39,833 nucleotides of DNA from Lachnospiraceae bacterium (GTDB lineage: Bacteria > Bacillota > Clostridia > Lachnospirales > Lachnospiraceae). Where the stretch lies: the NCBI GenBank assembly GCA_017558145.1, contig JAFYWF010000095.1:1-39833 (forward strand), written 5' to 3'. The notes under the pieces are model-generated. The model saw only the letters and a list, made by a program, of their open reading frames with translations. It ran no database searches and was not told the DNA's origin. How positions within the stretch are numbered: the first letter of the stretch is position 1; each line of letters begins with the position of its first letter. A program made the translations under genes and the position numbers. Shown piece after piece: positions 15,634-24,700 of this stretch.

Positions 15634-16953
15634 ATGAAAAAAGAAAATGCGAAAGCACTATTGCCCATTGGAGTATTTTTGATACTTTATCTTGGGCTTG
15701 GAATTATATTTGAATATGTGCTTGCAATTCCGATGGGATTTTATAATATTCCTATCGTGGTAACTTTTTTGATTGCTTTGTTGGTAGCGTGTATTCAAAA
15801 TCCAAAATTGAAGTTTGATGACAAATTGGAAATCATGGCAAAAGGCGTAGGTGATAAGAATATCATTACTATGATTCTAATTTTTATGGCAGCGGGGATT
15901 TTTGTGGGTGTAGTAGGTAGAAGTAGTGCGGAAAGTGTGGCGTATTTCCTTCTTTCCATTATTCCTGCACAATTTGCACCGTTGGTATTATTTGTTGTAA
16001 GCGCCTTTGTATCTACGGCCATGGGAACTTCGGTAGGTACCATTACATTAATTACTCCAATTGCGGTAGCAGTAGCTAACGGCTCCGGATTTGATATGGC
16101 ATTGTGTATTGGTATTGTAGTGGGTGGAGCCATGTTTGGAGATAATCTTTCCTTTATTTCTGATACTACCATTGCTGCATGTAATGGACAAGGTTGTGAA
16201 ATGAAGGATAAGTTTAGAGAGAATTTTGGAATTGCTCTTCCGGCAGCTATTGCAACATTGGTAATTGTTTTTATAAGAACTGCAGCTATGAATAATATTG
16301 ATGCAGAGATTTCAAAAGAATATAATTTAATTCAAATTATTCCATATGTTTTAGTGTTATTGGGAGGAATTATTGGAATTAATGTATTTGTGGTTCTTTT
16401 AATCGGAATTGTTACCGGTTCCATTATTATGCTGGCAACCGGTGCTACAGAAGCAACAGCATTACTTTCTAATATGGGAAGTGGTGCAGCGGGGATGTTT
16501 GAAACTACTATGGTAGCAATTTTAGTATCTGCCATCTGTGCTTTAATTGCAGAATATGGTGGATTTGCGGCTCTTCTTAGCTTTATTAAAAAGATGTTTA
16601 AGGGAAAAAAAGGTGGAACATTAGGAATGGGATTGTTGGTTGGTGCTATGGATATTGCTACAGCGAATAATACTGTTGCCATTGTTATGGCCAACCCAAT
16701 TGCTAAAGAAATGGCAGAAGAATACGGTATTTCTCCTAGAAAGTCGGCATCCATTTTAGATACCTTTTCTTGTATCTTCCAAGGAGTTATTCCATATGGT
16801 GCCCAGATGTTAGTAGCTGTATCTGCAGCTATGGAACTTGGCGCAGAAGTATCAGCTTTTGATATTCTTCCAAACCTATATTATCCATATATGTTATTAA
16901 TTAGTTCTTTGATCTTTATTTTCTTGATTCCTGATAAAAAGAACGAAAAATAA
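15634..16953 (+). CDS. NhaC-type Na+/H+ antiporter family protein
   Basis: A 439-aa protein with about 11-12 membrane segments. The motif GDNLSFISDTTIAACNGQGCEMKDKFREN (about 168-195) corresponds to the conserved G-D-x-L-S-x-x-S-D-T-T core of NhaC antiporters, and AMDIATANNTVAIVMANPIA is a second conserved stretch. The family exchanges Na+ for H+ or, in related members, amino-acid-like substrates (e.g. malate/lactate or lysine), so the cargo is uncertain. AAGGAG precedes the start, and a perfect-stem terminator follows. Confidence 0.88.
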   Translation: MKKENAKALLPIGVFLILYLGLGIIFEYVLAIPMGFYNIPIVVTFLIALLVACIQNPKLKFDDKLEIMAKGVGDKNIITMILIFMAAGIFVGVVGRSSAESVAYFLLSIIPAQFAPLVLFVVSAFVSTAMGTSVGTITLITPIAVAVANGSGFDMALCIGIVVGGAMFGDNLSFISDTTIAACNGQGCEMKDKFRENFGIALPAAIATLVIVFIRTAAMNNIDAEISKEYNLIQIIPYVLVLLGGIIGINVFVVLLIGIVTGSIIMLATGATEATALLSNMGSGAAGMFETTMVAILVSAICALIAEYGGFAALLSFIKKMFKGKKGGTLGMGLLVGAMDIATANNTVAIVMANPIAKEMAEEYGISPRKSASILDTFSCIFQGVIPYGAQMLVAVSAAMELGAEVSAFDILPNLYYPYMLLISSLIFIFLIPDKKNEK

Positions 16954-17000
16954 TATAAATTACAATAAAGAATATTATATAGATAATGTAGTCATATTAT

Positions 17001-17041
17001 AAAGATAGTAAATAGAATTGAATTATTTACTATCTTTTTTT
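17001..17041 (+). terminator. Terminator after the NhaC-type gene
   Basis: A perfect 14-bp stem (17001-17014 with 17024-17037) has a nine-base loop and T run. It ends 14 bases before the long inverted repeat. Confidence 0.85.
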
Positions 17042-17055
17042 ATGTCATAAATAAA

Positions 17056-17190
17056 GAAGAAGGTTTTTATATTATTGTAAAGCGGATTTTTGAAAACGTC
17101 GGTACTTAGCTTGCGTATTTTGCAAGTTTAGTACCGTTACGTTTTCACTAAGCGAAAGCGTTCCGCGTACAAAATATAAAAACCTTCTTC
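17056..17190. repeat. 135-bp long inverted-repeat element, foldable along its length
   Basis: The outer arms 17056-17073 and 17173-17190 pair perfectly over 18 bases, then 5 more (17075-17079 with 17168-17172) after one bulged A. Going inward, 17082-17086 pairs with 17162-17166, 17092-17099 with 17139-17146, 17100-17106 with 17130-17136, and 17110-17114 with 17122-17126. A GCGAAAGC mini-hairpin lies at 17152-17159. The inner part is richer in G+C than its surroundings. It sits between the NhaC terminator and the end of the convergent F420-ligase-like gene. It could be a miniature element, a structured RNA, or an elaborate terminator. Confidence 0.85.
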
Positions 17191-17212
17191 GTATTTTACC
17201 ACAGCCTAAAAA

Positions 17213-18403
17213 CTAGTCTGTAAAGTTATCAAAATATCCTTGAACTAAAATGATTGGAGTTCCTTTGTCTCCGGAACCACTAGTTAAGTCGCATAAGGAA
17301 CCAAGTAAATCAGTTAACTGTCTTGGAGTAGTTCCTTGAGAAGCCATATTTCCAACTAAGTTAGACTGTTTTTCTTTGATACTCTTAGAAATTGCTTCTT
17401 TTAATTCAGCACCACTTAAATCTTTAAAATCGTTATCTGCAAGATATTTTAATTTTAATTCATTTGGTGTACCGTGAAGACCAGCTGTGAATGCAGGAGA
17501 TACAACAGGGTCGGCTAATTCCCAAATTTTACCCTGTGGATCTTTAAAGGCACCATCACCGTAAACCATAACTTCTACATGTTTTCCTGTTAATTTTAAA
17601 AGCTGTGCCTGAATGTCTTCAACCAAATCCTGACATTCATTTGGGAAAAGTTTAATCTGATCTTCGGTAGATTTATTAGATCCTAATAAACCATATTTGG
17701 AATTATATCCACTACCGTTTACAGGGCTTGTTAAAATGTCGTCCAAACCACATACAACCTTTGCACCGTTTTCTAACAAAATGCGTTTCGTACGTTTTCT
17801 GGTGTGAATGTCACAAGTTAATACACAGTCTGTGTAATTTAAAATTGTTTTTGCCTGGTTTGCAAAAACGATTTCTACTTCAGCACCGGCTTCTTTAATA
17901 ATATCAGAGTAGTATTCCACGTAATCTACACCTGTGAATTCATGTTTGTTATCTCCAAACAATTCACGGTATTTTTCTAAAGTTAATACATCGCTGTATG
18001 GATTTACCCCAGCTTCATCTAATTGATCATAAGTTAAAAGAGCATTTCCTACTTCGTCACTAGGATAGCTTAACATTAATACAACTTTTTTTGCACCCAT
18101 TGCAATACCTTTTAAGACAATTGCAAAACGGTTACGAGAAGTAATTGGGAAAATGACACCAATAGTGCCTCCGCCTAATTTTGCTCTAACGTCATCTGCA
18201 ACATCTTGTACGGTTGCATAATTTCCTTGAGCTCGTGCAACGATAGATTCTGTCAAAGCAACCACGTCTCGATCTCTCAAAGAAAAACCTTCGCTTTCGG
18301 CAGCTTCCATAACACTACTTACTGTGATATCAACTAAATTATCACCTTCACGGATGATAGGACAACGGATACCTCTTGAAATTGTACCAACTTTTCTTTC
18401 CAT
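17213..18403 (-). CDS. Coenzyme F420-0:L-glutamate ligase-like protein
   Basis: A 396-aa protein with the F420 ligase (CofE/FbiB-N) fold. Visible parts are RGIRCPIIREGDNLVDI, the conserved DVVALTESIVARAQGNY, GVIFPITSRNRFAIVLKGIAMGAKKVVL, a putative metal-binding VLTCDIHTRKRTKR, and VYGDGAFKDPQGKIWELADPVVSPAF. It is much longer than CofE (about 250 aa) and no other F420 gene is in the window, so true F420 tailing is doubtful; it may add glutamate or another amino acid to a different acceptor. ATG 18403 follows AGAGGTG at seven-base spacing; a GTG nine bases earlier overlaps that site. Confidence 0.82.
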   Translation of the reverse strand: MERKVGTISRGIRCPIIREGDNLVDITVSSVMEAAESEGFSLRDRDVVALTESIVARAQGNYATVQDVADDVRAKLGGGTIGVIFPITSRNRFAIVLKGIAMGAKKVVLMLSYPSDEVGNALLTYDQLDEAGVNPYSDVLTLEKYRELFGDNKHEFTGVDYVEYYSDIIKEAGAEVEIVFANQAKTILNYTDCVLTCDIHTRKRTKRILLENGAKVVCGLDDILTSPVNGSGYNSKYGLLGSNKSTEDQIKLFPNECQDLVEDIQAQLLKLTGKHVEVMVYGDGAFKDPQGKIWELADPVVSPAFTAGLHGTPNELKLKYLADNDFKDLSGAELKEAISKSIKEKQSNLVGNMASQGTTPRQLTDLLGSLCDLTSGSGDKGTPIILVQGYFDNFTD

Positions 18404-18491
18404 TTTGTACACCTCTGTTTCTATAGTATAGAACTGTTATTACCATTAAAATTCCATAAACATCATAATTCTATTTATGTCTCTTAACAAA

Positions 18492-18515
18492 GTACATTAT
18501 ACATATATAGTGTAC
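18492..18515. promoter_or_regulatory. Near-palindrome between the divergent F420-ligase-like and HAD genes
   Basis: GTACATTATA (18492-18501) and TATAGTGTAC (18506-18515) form 10-bp arms, with one G-T pair, around CATA. It is centred in the 186-base gap between divergent genes and so could serve either promoter. No regulator gene is nearby. Confidence 0.45.
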
Positions 18516-18534
18516 ATCTTGCAAGAAAAAACAT

Positions 18535-18563
18535 TTGGAAAATATAGGTCAAAATGATAAAAT
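18535..18563 (+). promoter_or_regulatory. Predicted promoter of the HAD/EAL operon
   Basis: TTGGAA (18535-18540), 17-bp spacer, and an extended -10, TGATAAAAT (hexamer 18558-18563). Confidence 0.55.
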
Positions 18564-18589
18564 ATGTATGAAAGTGCGAGGAAAATGAG

Positions 18590-19279
18590 ATGATTAGATT
18601 AATGGTTTTTGATCTGGATTCCACATTAGCTCCTTTGGGACAAGGAATCGGGAAAAGAGAGCAGGAATTGTTTAAAAATTTAGAAAAAAAAGGAACGAGA
18701 ATTGCCATATGTTCCGGTAAAACATGTGACTATTTATGTGGTTTTATGCGTCAAATAGGATTGGAAAATCCTATTTTGATAGGCGAAAATGGTGCTGTAA
18801 TGCGCTTTGGAGTGGATTTGCCACCGAAGCACTATTATAGAATTCCTTTTTCAAAAGAAACAGAAAGAGCTTTGCGAGAGATTCAAATAGTTTTGCAGGA
18901 ACGTTTTCCTCATATTTGGTTTCAGCCAAACAAGATAGGTGTAACACCCTTTCCCACATCGTTAGAAGAATTTGATGAGATTGAGAAGATATTAGAGGTG
19001 TGGAAAAAGGAAAAAGAAGAGATACAAGTATTTCGACATATAGATTCTTTTGATATTGTACCTAAAGGAATTAATAAAGCAATCGGAATTCAATATGTTT
19101 TGGATGTATTAGGAATAGAAGCTAAGGATATTATTGCCGTTGGGGATGGAGTTAATGATTATTGTATGTTTGAAATGGCAGGCTATTCTATTGGAGTAAA
19201 TGTAGCAGAAGAGTTTCGTGTGAACAAAAATTGTAATACAACGTTGGAAATGTTGGAGTATTTGCATACGCTAATTTAA
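18590..19279 (+). CDS. HAD-superfamily (IIB/Cof-type) phosphatase
   Basis: A 229-aa protein. Motif I is VFDLDSTL with nucleophile Asp8 and acid Asp10, motif II lies around IAICSGKT, the lysine is in KGINKAIG, and motif IV is GDGVNDYCMF. The order and the cap position fit HAD-IIB sugar-phosphate or nucleotide phosphatases. The substrate is unknown. The start at ATG 18590 follows GCGAGGA. The EAL gene follows after 18 bases, which suggests one transcript, though a functional tie is unproven. Confidence 0.85.
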   Translation: MIRLMVFDLDSTLAPLGQGIGKREQELFKNLEKKGTRIAICSGKTCDYLCGFMRQIGLENPILIGENGAVMRFGVDLPPKHYYRIPFSKETERALREIQIVLQERFPHIWFQPNKIGVTPFPTSLEEFDEIEKILEVWKKEKEEIQVFRHIDSFDIVPKGINKAIGIQYVLDVLGIEAKDIIAVGDGVNDYCMFEMAGYSIGVNVAEEFRVNKNCNTTLEMLEYLHTLI

Positions 19280-19297
19280 CATCAAGGAGGAGACAGC

Positions 19298-21187
19298 ATG
19301 GATATTATTACGCAGTTGTGTGGGATTGTTATTTGTTGTATTTTAGTTTTTTTTTATCATAGACAGAGAAAATTAAGATTGGAAACACAAAAGGCATTTA
19401 AAAGAGTCTGTTTTATGGTGCTTTTGGGACTAATATTAGATATAGCATCGATTCTAATGCTGAGACATGGAGAAATTATTCCTCGTTCTATGGCGTTGCT
19501 TGTATCAAATTTTTATTTAATGAGTATTATATGGGAGCAAGTGGCAGGAGTATTGTATGTTGATACATACATATCAGAACAGCATGATTTTAAGCAAAGA
19601 GAAACCTGGATTTATATGATGTACGGGATTGTAGGTAGTATAGTTGTCTGGATGACGCCTATAAGTACTTTGGCTGATAGAGGGCGAAGTGGATATCATT
19701 TTGGAAAAGCTACCATTATTGCCTATGTATTTGCAATTGTTCTTCTTATAAGAATGTTAGTATTGTTAACTAAGTATCGACGACAAATGACAAAGGATAG
19801 TAGAAATAGTGCATACTATTGGCTGATATTGTGTTTGGCGGCAACGGTTATCCAGTTTTTGAATAATGAATTGATGATTGCGGGATTTTTTGGTGCAATT
19901 GGGATTATGATTATTTACATGAAATTAGAAAATCCGGAACGTTTCATCGATACTGATACTGGTTTTTTTAATAAATATGCATTTAAACGTTGTATGCGTC
20001 AGTTGAATGAGACGGGCGAAAGCGTGGCGATGCTTTTTTTAGACTACGAGCAGGTGGGACAGGATAAAAGGGCTATCGAAAAAGAAGTTCGTTTGGAAGT
20101 ATACGAGTTTATTGATACCTTGAAAAAGGTTTATCCTTTTCGTGGATCGGAAGAGGGGATTTTAATTGCTATTCGAGGAAACGAAGATGTTTTAACAATC
20201 GTAAAGGCAATTAATCAGCGTTTTGAAAAACCATGGGGGGAATATAAAGATATCTATTTGAAAACTAAAATGATATTTTTAGAAGATAGTAGTGTATTAA
20301 AAACAGCTCATGATACAAAAGTGATTTTTAACTATGTAAGACATAATAGAAAACTGTATGAAGAGGAAGATTTTGTAATTATCGATGAAAAGATTATTCG
20401 AGATACCTATAAAGAAGGTGAGGTAGAGCGAATGATTTTAGATTCCATAGAAAATCGTAAAGTAGAAGTGTTTTATCAACCGATTTATTCAACTAAAACT
20501 AAAATGTTTGAATCTGCGGAAGCTCTTATGAGAATTCGACAGGACGATGGCACGATTATTATGCCGGGGGAATTTATTGAGGTTGCTGAAAAAAAAGGAA
20601 GTATTTTACAATTAGGATCCAGAGTGTTTGAAGAGGTTTGTAAATTTATAGAAGCCCATGATATGGAAAAAATGGGTCTTCATTATATAGAAATAAATTT
20701 GTCAGCGGTGCAGTGTGGGTACAAAAATCTTGCGCAAGAATTCATTGAAACCATGAAAGTACATCATGTGGATCCCAAATTTATTAATTTGGAAATTACA
20801 GAAAGTGCATCTATTGGAAACGAAAAAATATTCTTGGATAATCTCTATACCTTAAAAAAGTATGGGGTGAAATTTTCTTTAGATGATTTTGGGACAGGGC
20901 AGTCTAATCTTAATTATATTGTAGCAATGCCGGTAGATATTGTGAAGTTTGATCGAGGTATGACGTTATCATATTTTGAAAATGCTAGAGCGAAATATGT
21001 AATGGATGCAGCAATGATGATGATTAAGGGAATGAACTTAGAGATTGTTTCAGAAGGAATTGAGAATAAGGAACAGTTGGAAATAATGGAAGAACTGGGA
21101 ATTCAGTATATTCAGGGCTATTATTTTTCAAAACCTTTGCCGGAAAATAGGTTCTGTGAGTTTATTCTTGCAGCAACAAACTCCTAA
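19298..21187 (+). CDS. Membrane-bound EAL-domain cyclic-di-GMP phosphodiesterase
   Basis: A 629-aa protein. Residues 1-215 contain about seven membrane segments. Residues about 220-365 look like a degenerate GGDEF domain: DTDTGFFNKYAFKRCM is recognisable, but the active loop reads RGSEEG instead of GGDEF. Residues about 385-629 form an EAL domain with all expected catalytic motifs: EALMR (about 406), INLSAVQ, LEITES, DDFGTG, VKFDRG, SEGIEN and QGYYFSKP. It should degrade cyclic di-GMP; the GGDEF part may only sense GTP. An AAGGAGGAG site precedes it and it follows the HAD gene closely. Confidence 0.92.
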   Translation: MDIITQLCGIVICCILVFFYHRQRKLRLETQKAFKRVCFMVLLGLILDIASILMLRHGEIIPRSMALLVSNFYLMSIIWEQVAGVLYVDTYISEQHDFKQRETWIYMMYGIVGSIVVWMTPISTLADRGRSGYHFGKATIIAYVFAIVLLIRMLVLLTKYRRQMTKDSRNSAYYWLILCLAATVIQFLNNELMIAGFFGAIGIMIIYMKLENPERFIDTDTGFFNKYAFKRCMRQLNETGESVAMLFLDYEQVGQDKRAIEKEVRLEVYEFIDTLKKVYPFRGSEEGILIAIRGNEDVLTIVKAINQRFEKPWGEYKDIYLKTKMIFLEDSSVLKTAHDTKVIFNYVRHNRKLYEEEDFVIIDEKIIRDTYKEGEVERMILDSIENRKVEVFYQPIYSTKTKMFESAEALMRIRQDDGTIIMPGEFIEVAEKKGSILQLGSRVFEEVCKFIEAHDMEKMGLHYIEINLSAVQCGYKNLAQEFIETMKVHHVDPKFINLEITESASIGNEKIFLDNLYTLKKYGVKFSLDDFGTGQSNLNYIVAMPVDIVKFDRGMTLSYFENARAKYVMDAAMMMIKGMNLEIVSEGIENKEQLEIMEELGIQYIQGYYFSKPLPENRFCEFILAATNS

Positions 21188-21255
21188 GATGAAAATAAGA
21201 AAATAATTACATTGTTTAAAAATGAAAATAACAAAATGTGAAAGGATAATGTATT

Positions 21256-21660
21256 ATGACAAAAAAAGAAAAAGCAATTGAATTACATAACAAAAAATAT
21301 AACTGTGCTCAAGCAGTTGCCTGTGCATTTAGTGGAGAAATTGAGGTGTCGGAACGCTTGCTGTTTAAGGCTACAGAAGCATTTGGAAGAGGCATGGGAG
21401 ATATGCAGGAAACTTGTGGAGCTTTATCAGGTGCAGTAATGTTAGCAGGTCTAAAATGCAGTGATGGAAATACCGCAGATCCAAATTCAAAAGCAGCTAC
21501 ATATAAGGTATCTAAAGCTATGGTAGAATCCTTTGCAGATAAAACCGGTGGAACTGTTTGTAAAGAATTAAAAGGAATAGGTACAGGAAAAGTTCTTTGC
21601 TCTTGTCCGGATTGTATTAAGGCGGGGGTTGAAGTTGTAGAAGAAATTTTGAAATTATAG
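21256..21660 (+). CDS. C_GCAxxG_C_C family redox-type protein
   Basis: A 134-aa protein with the pattern that names the family: Cys17 in NCAQAV, CGALSGA (Cys54), then later Cys68, VCKEL, and LCSCPDC near the end. The family is common in anaerobes and presumed to bind a redox cofactor or metal cluster through these cysteines, but its activity is not established. AAAGGA precedes the ATG. It stands alone between the EAL gene and a bidirectional terminator shared with carB. Confidence 0.88.
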   Translation: MTKKEKAIELHNKKYNCAQAVACAFSGEIEVSERLLFKATEAFGRGMGDMQETCGALSGAVMLAGLKCSDGNTADPNSKAATYKVSKAMVESFADKTGGTVCKELKGIGTGKVLCSCPDCIKAGVEVVEEILKL

Positions 21661-21715
21661 TGAAGTGTTGATTGCCAGACGTTCATTTAGTAAGATAATT
21701 ATAACATATGTAAAT

Positions 21716-21746
21716 AAAAATCCCGGGGCTTTGCTCCGGGATTTTT
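21716..21746. terminator. Bidirectional terminator between C_GCAxxG_C_C and carB
   Basis: AAAAATCCCGG (21716-21726) pairs perfectly with CCGGGATTTTT (21736-21746), with three further inner pairs. The A and T tails serve both convergent genes. Confidence 0.9.
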
Positions 21747-21755
21747 GTTAAACTG

Positions 21756-24700
21756 TTATTTGTTTTTAATTTCAGCATGTAATTCTTGAATGGATTTTAC
21801 TTCGCTCTCTGTATTGTTTTTCATATAAAGAAGTCCATCGGCAGTAGCTTTTGCAGCAGCCATGGTTGTCATATAAGGGATTTTGGCTTTAATAGCAGCT
21901 TTTCGTAAGTAACTGTCATCATTAAGAGCATCTTTACCTAATGGTGTATTAATAATTAAGTTGATTTCGCCATTATTAATAAAGTCCAAAATACAAGGGC
22001 GACCTTCAGAAAGTTTTTTTACTTTTTTAGCTGGGATACCGGCTTCTGTGATTAAATCACAAGTTCTTCCGGTAGCAACAATATTAAATCCTGCTTTGTG
22101 GAATCCTTCTGCAATTTCAACCACCTCTTTTTTGTCTCTATCATTTACGGAGAAGAGAACGGTGCCTTCCAAAGGAAGTTTGGACTGAGTTGCTTCCTGA
22201 GCTTTGTAGAAAGCTTCACCGTAGGAAGAGGATAAACCAAGAACTTCACCGGTAGATCTCATTTCAGGTCCAAGGATTGGATCTACTTCCTGGAACATGT
22301 TGAATGGGAATACGGCTTCCTTTACTCCGTAGTAAGGAATATTCTGTTCTTTTAAGTTGGCAATTGGTGATGGTCTTCCGGTAAGGTCGGAAGTGATGAT
22401 ATCAGTTGCAAGAGGAACCATGCGGATATTGCATACCTTGGAAACTAATGGCACTGTACGGGATGCACGGGGGTTAGCTTCTAATACGTATACTTTTCCG
22501 TCTTCAATTGCATACTGCATATTCATAAGACCTTTCACATGCATTTCTTCAGCAATTTTTTTAGTATATTCTTTGATTGTTGCGACATTTTCTTCGGAAA
22601 TATGAACACTTGGAAGGATACATGCGGAGTCACCGGAGTGTACACCGGCAAGTTCGATGTGCTCCATTACTGCAGGAACAAATGCATGAGTACCATCGCT
22701 GATAGCGTCTGCTTCACATTCCATAGCATGATTTAAAAATCTATCAATAAGTATTGGTCTGTCCGGTGTTACACCAACAGCTGCTAACATATAGTTAGTT
22801 AAGCTTTCGTCATCGTATACCACTTCCATACCACGTCCACCTAGTACATAGGAAGGCCGAACCATTACCGGATAGCCAATGTTTTTAGCAATTTCTAATG
22901 CTTCCTCAACATTAACTGCCATTCCGGATTCCGGCATTGGAATTTCTAATTTTTCCATCATTTCTCTAAAGAGGTCACGGTCTTCTGCAAGATCGATTAC
23001 AGAAGGAGAAGTTCCAAGAATTTTAACACCATTTTCTTCTAATTTAGCAGCTAAGTTAAGTGGAGTTTGACCACCAAACTGTGCAATAACACCAACCGGC
23101 TGTTCTTTATGATAAATGCTTAATACGTCTTCGAGAGTAAGAGGTTCAAAGTATAATTTATCGGAGGTATCGTAGTCTGTAGATACAGTCTCAGGATTAC
23201 AGTTAACGATAATTGTTTCAAAACCTAATTTCTTAAGTGCCAAAGATGCGTGTACACAACAGTAATCAAATTCAATACCCTGACCGATACGGTTTGGCCC
23301 ACCACCTAAAATCATTACCTTGGGTTTGGCGGTAGAAATAGGATTTTTATCTTCTCCGTTGTATGTGGAGTAGTAGTATGCACTGTCTTTGGTTCCGCTA
23401 ACGTGAACACCTTCCCAGTTTTCTTCCATACCGATGGCAATACGTTTGTTGCGGATATCGTCCTCGGATACTTCTAAAATCTGGCTTAGATATTTATCAG
23501 AGAAACCATTTTTCTTAGCAGAAATTAATGCTTCATCTGTTGGAAGCAAACCTTTCGTAGCCATTAGAGCTTCTTCTTCATCCACTAATTCTTTCATTTG
23601 TTCAATGAAGTAATGTTTTACTTTTGTGATATCGTGTAATTCATCAACAGTAGCTCCTTTTCTTAAAGCTTCGTACATGATGAAGTGACGCTCGCTGGAA
23701 GCACTGCCTAGCATCTTTAATAACTGTTCTTTGGAAAGTGTATCAAAATCTTTGGCGTGACCAAGACCATGACGGCCGATTTCCAAACTTCTGATTGCTT
23801 TTTGGAAAGCTTCTTTGTAAGTTTTTCCGATACTCATTACCTCACCTACGGCACGCATCTGAGTACCTAATTTATCTTCAACGCCTTTGAATTTTTCAAA
23901 GGCCCAACGGGCGAATTTAATTACGATGTAATCACCGTCCGGAACATATTTATCAAGGGTTCCGTATTTTCCGCAAGGAATATCTTTTAAGGTAAGTCCT
24001 GCTGCTAGCATTGCAGATACTAAAGCAATAGGGAAACCGGTTGCTTTAGAAGCAAGAGCGGAAGAACGGGAAGTACGAGGGTTGATTTCAATAACAATAA
24101 TTCTGTCAGAAACAGGATCGTGTGCAAATTGTACATTGGTACCACCAATTACCTGAACGGATTCTACAATTTTAAAAGCCTGTTCTTTTAAACGTCTCTG
24201 ACAATCTTCGGAAATAGTAAGCATCGGAGCAGAACAGAAAGAATCTCCTGTATGAACACCAAGAGGATCGATGTTTTCGATAAAACAAACAGTAATCATA
24301 TTGTTGTCTGCATCACGAACAACTTCTACTTCTAATTCTTCCCATCCTAAAATGGATTCTTCTACCAATACCTGTCCTACAATACTTGCTTGAAGACCTC
24401 TGGCGATTACGGTTTTTAATTCTTCTTTATTGTATACAAGACCGCCGCCTTCACCACCCATAGTGTAAGCGGGTCTTAAAACAACCGGATATCCAAGTTT
24501 TTCAGCGATAGCAAGACCTTCCTCTACGGAATAGGCAACTTCACTACGTGCCATTTCGATGCCTAATTTTTCCATAGCAGCTTTAAATTCAACACGGTCT
24601 TCGCCACGTTCAATTGCATCAACCTGAACACCAATAACTTTAACATTGTATTTATCCAAAATACCGGCTTTGTTTAATTCAGAACAAAGATTTAATCCGG

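Noticed and set aside
17056..17190. Insertion sequence
   Set aside because: No transposase frame lies within or beside it; it is kept only as an inverted-repeat element of unknown nature.
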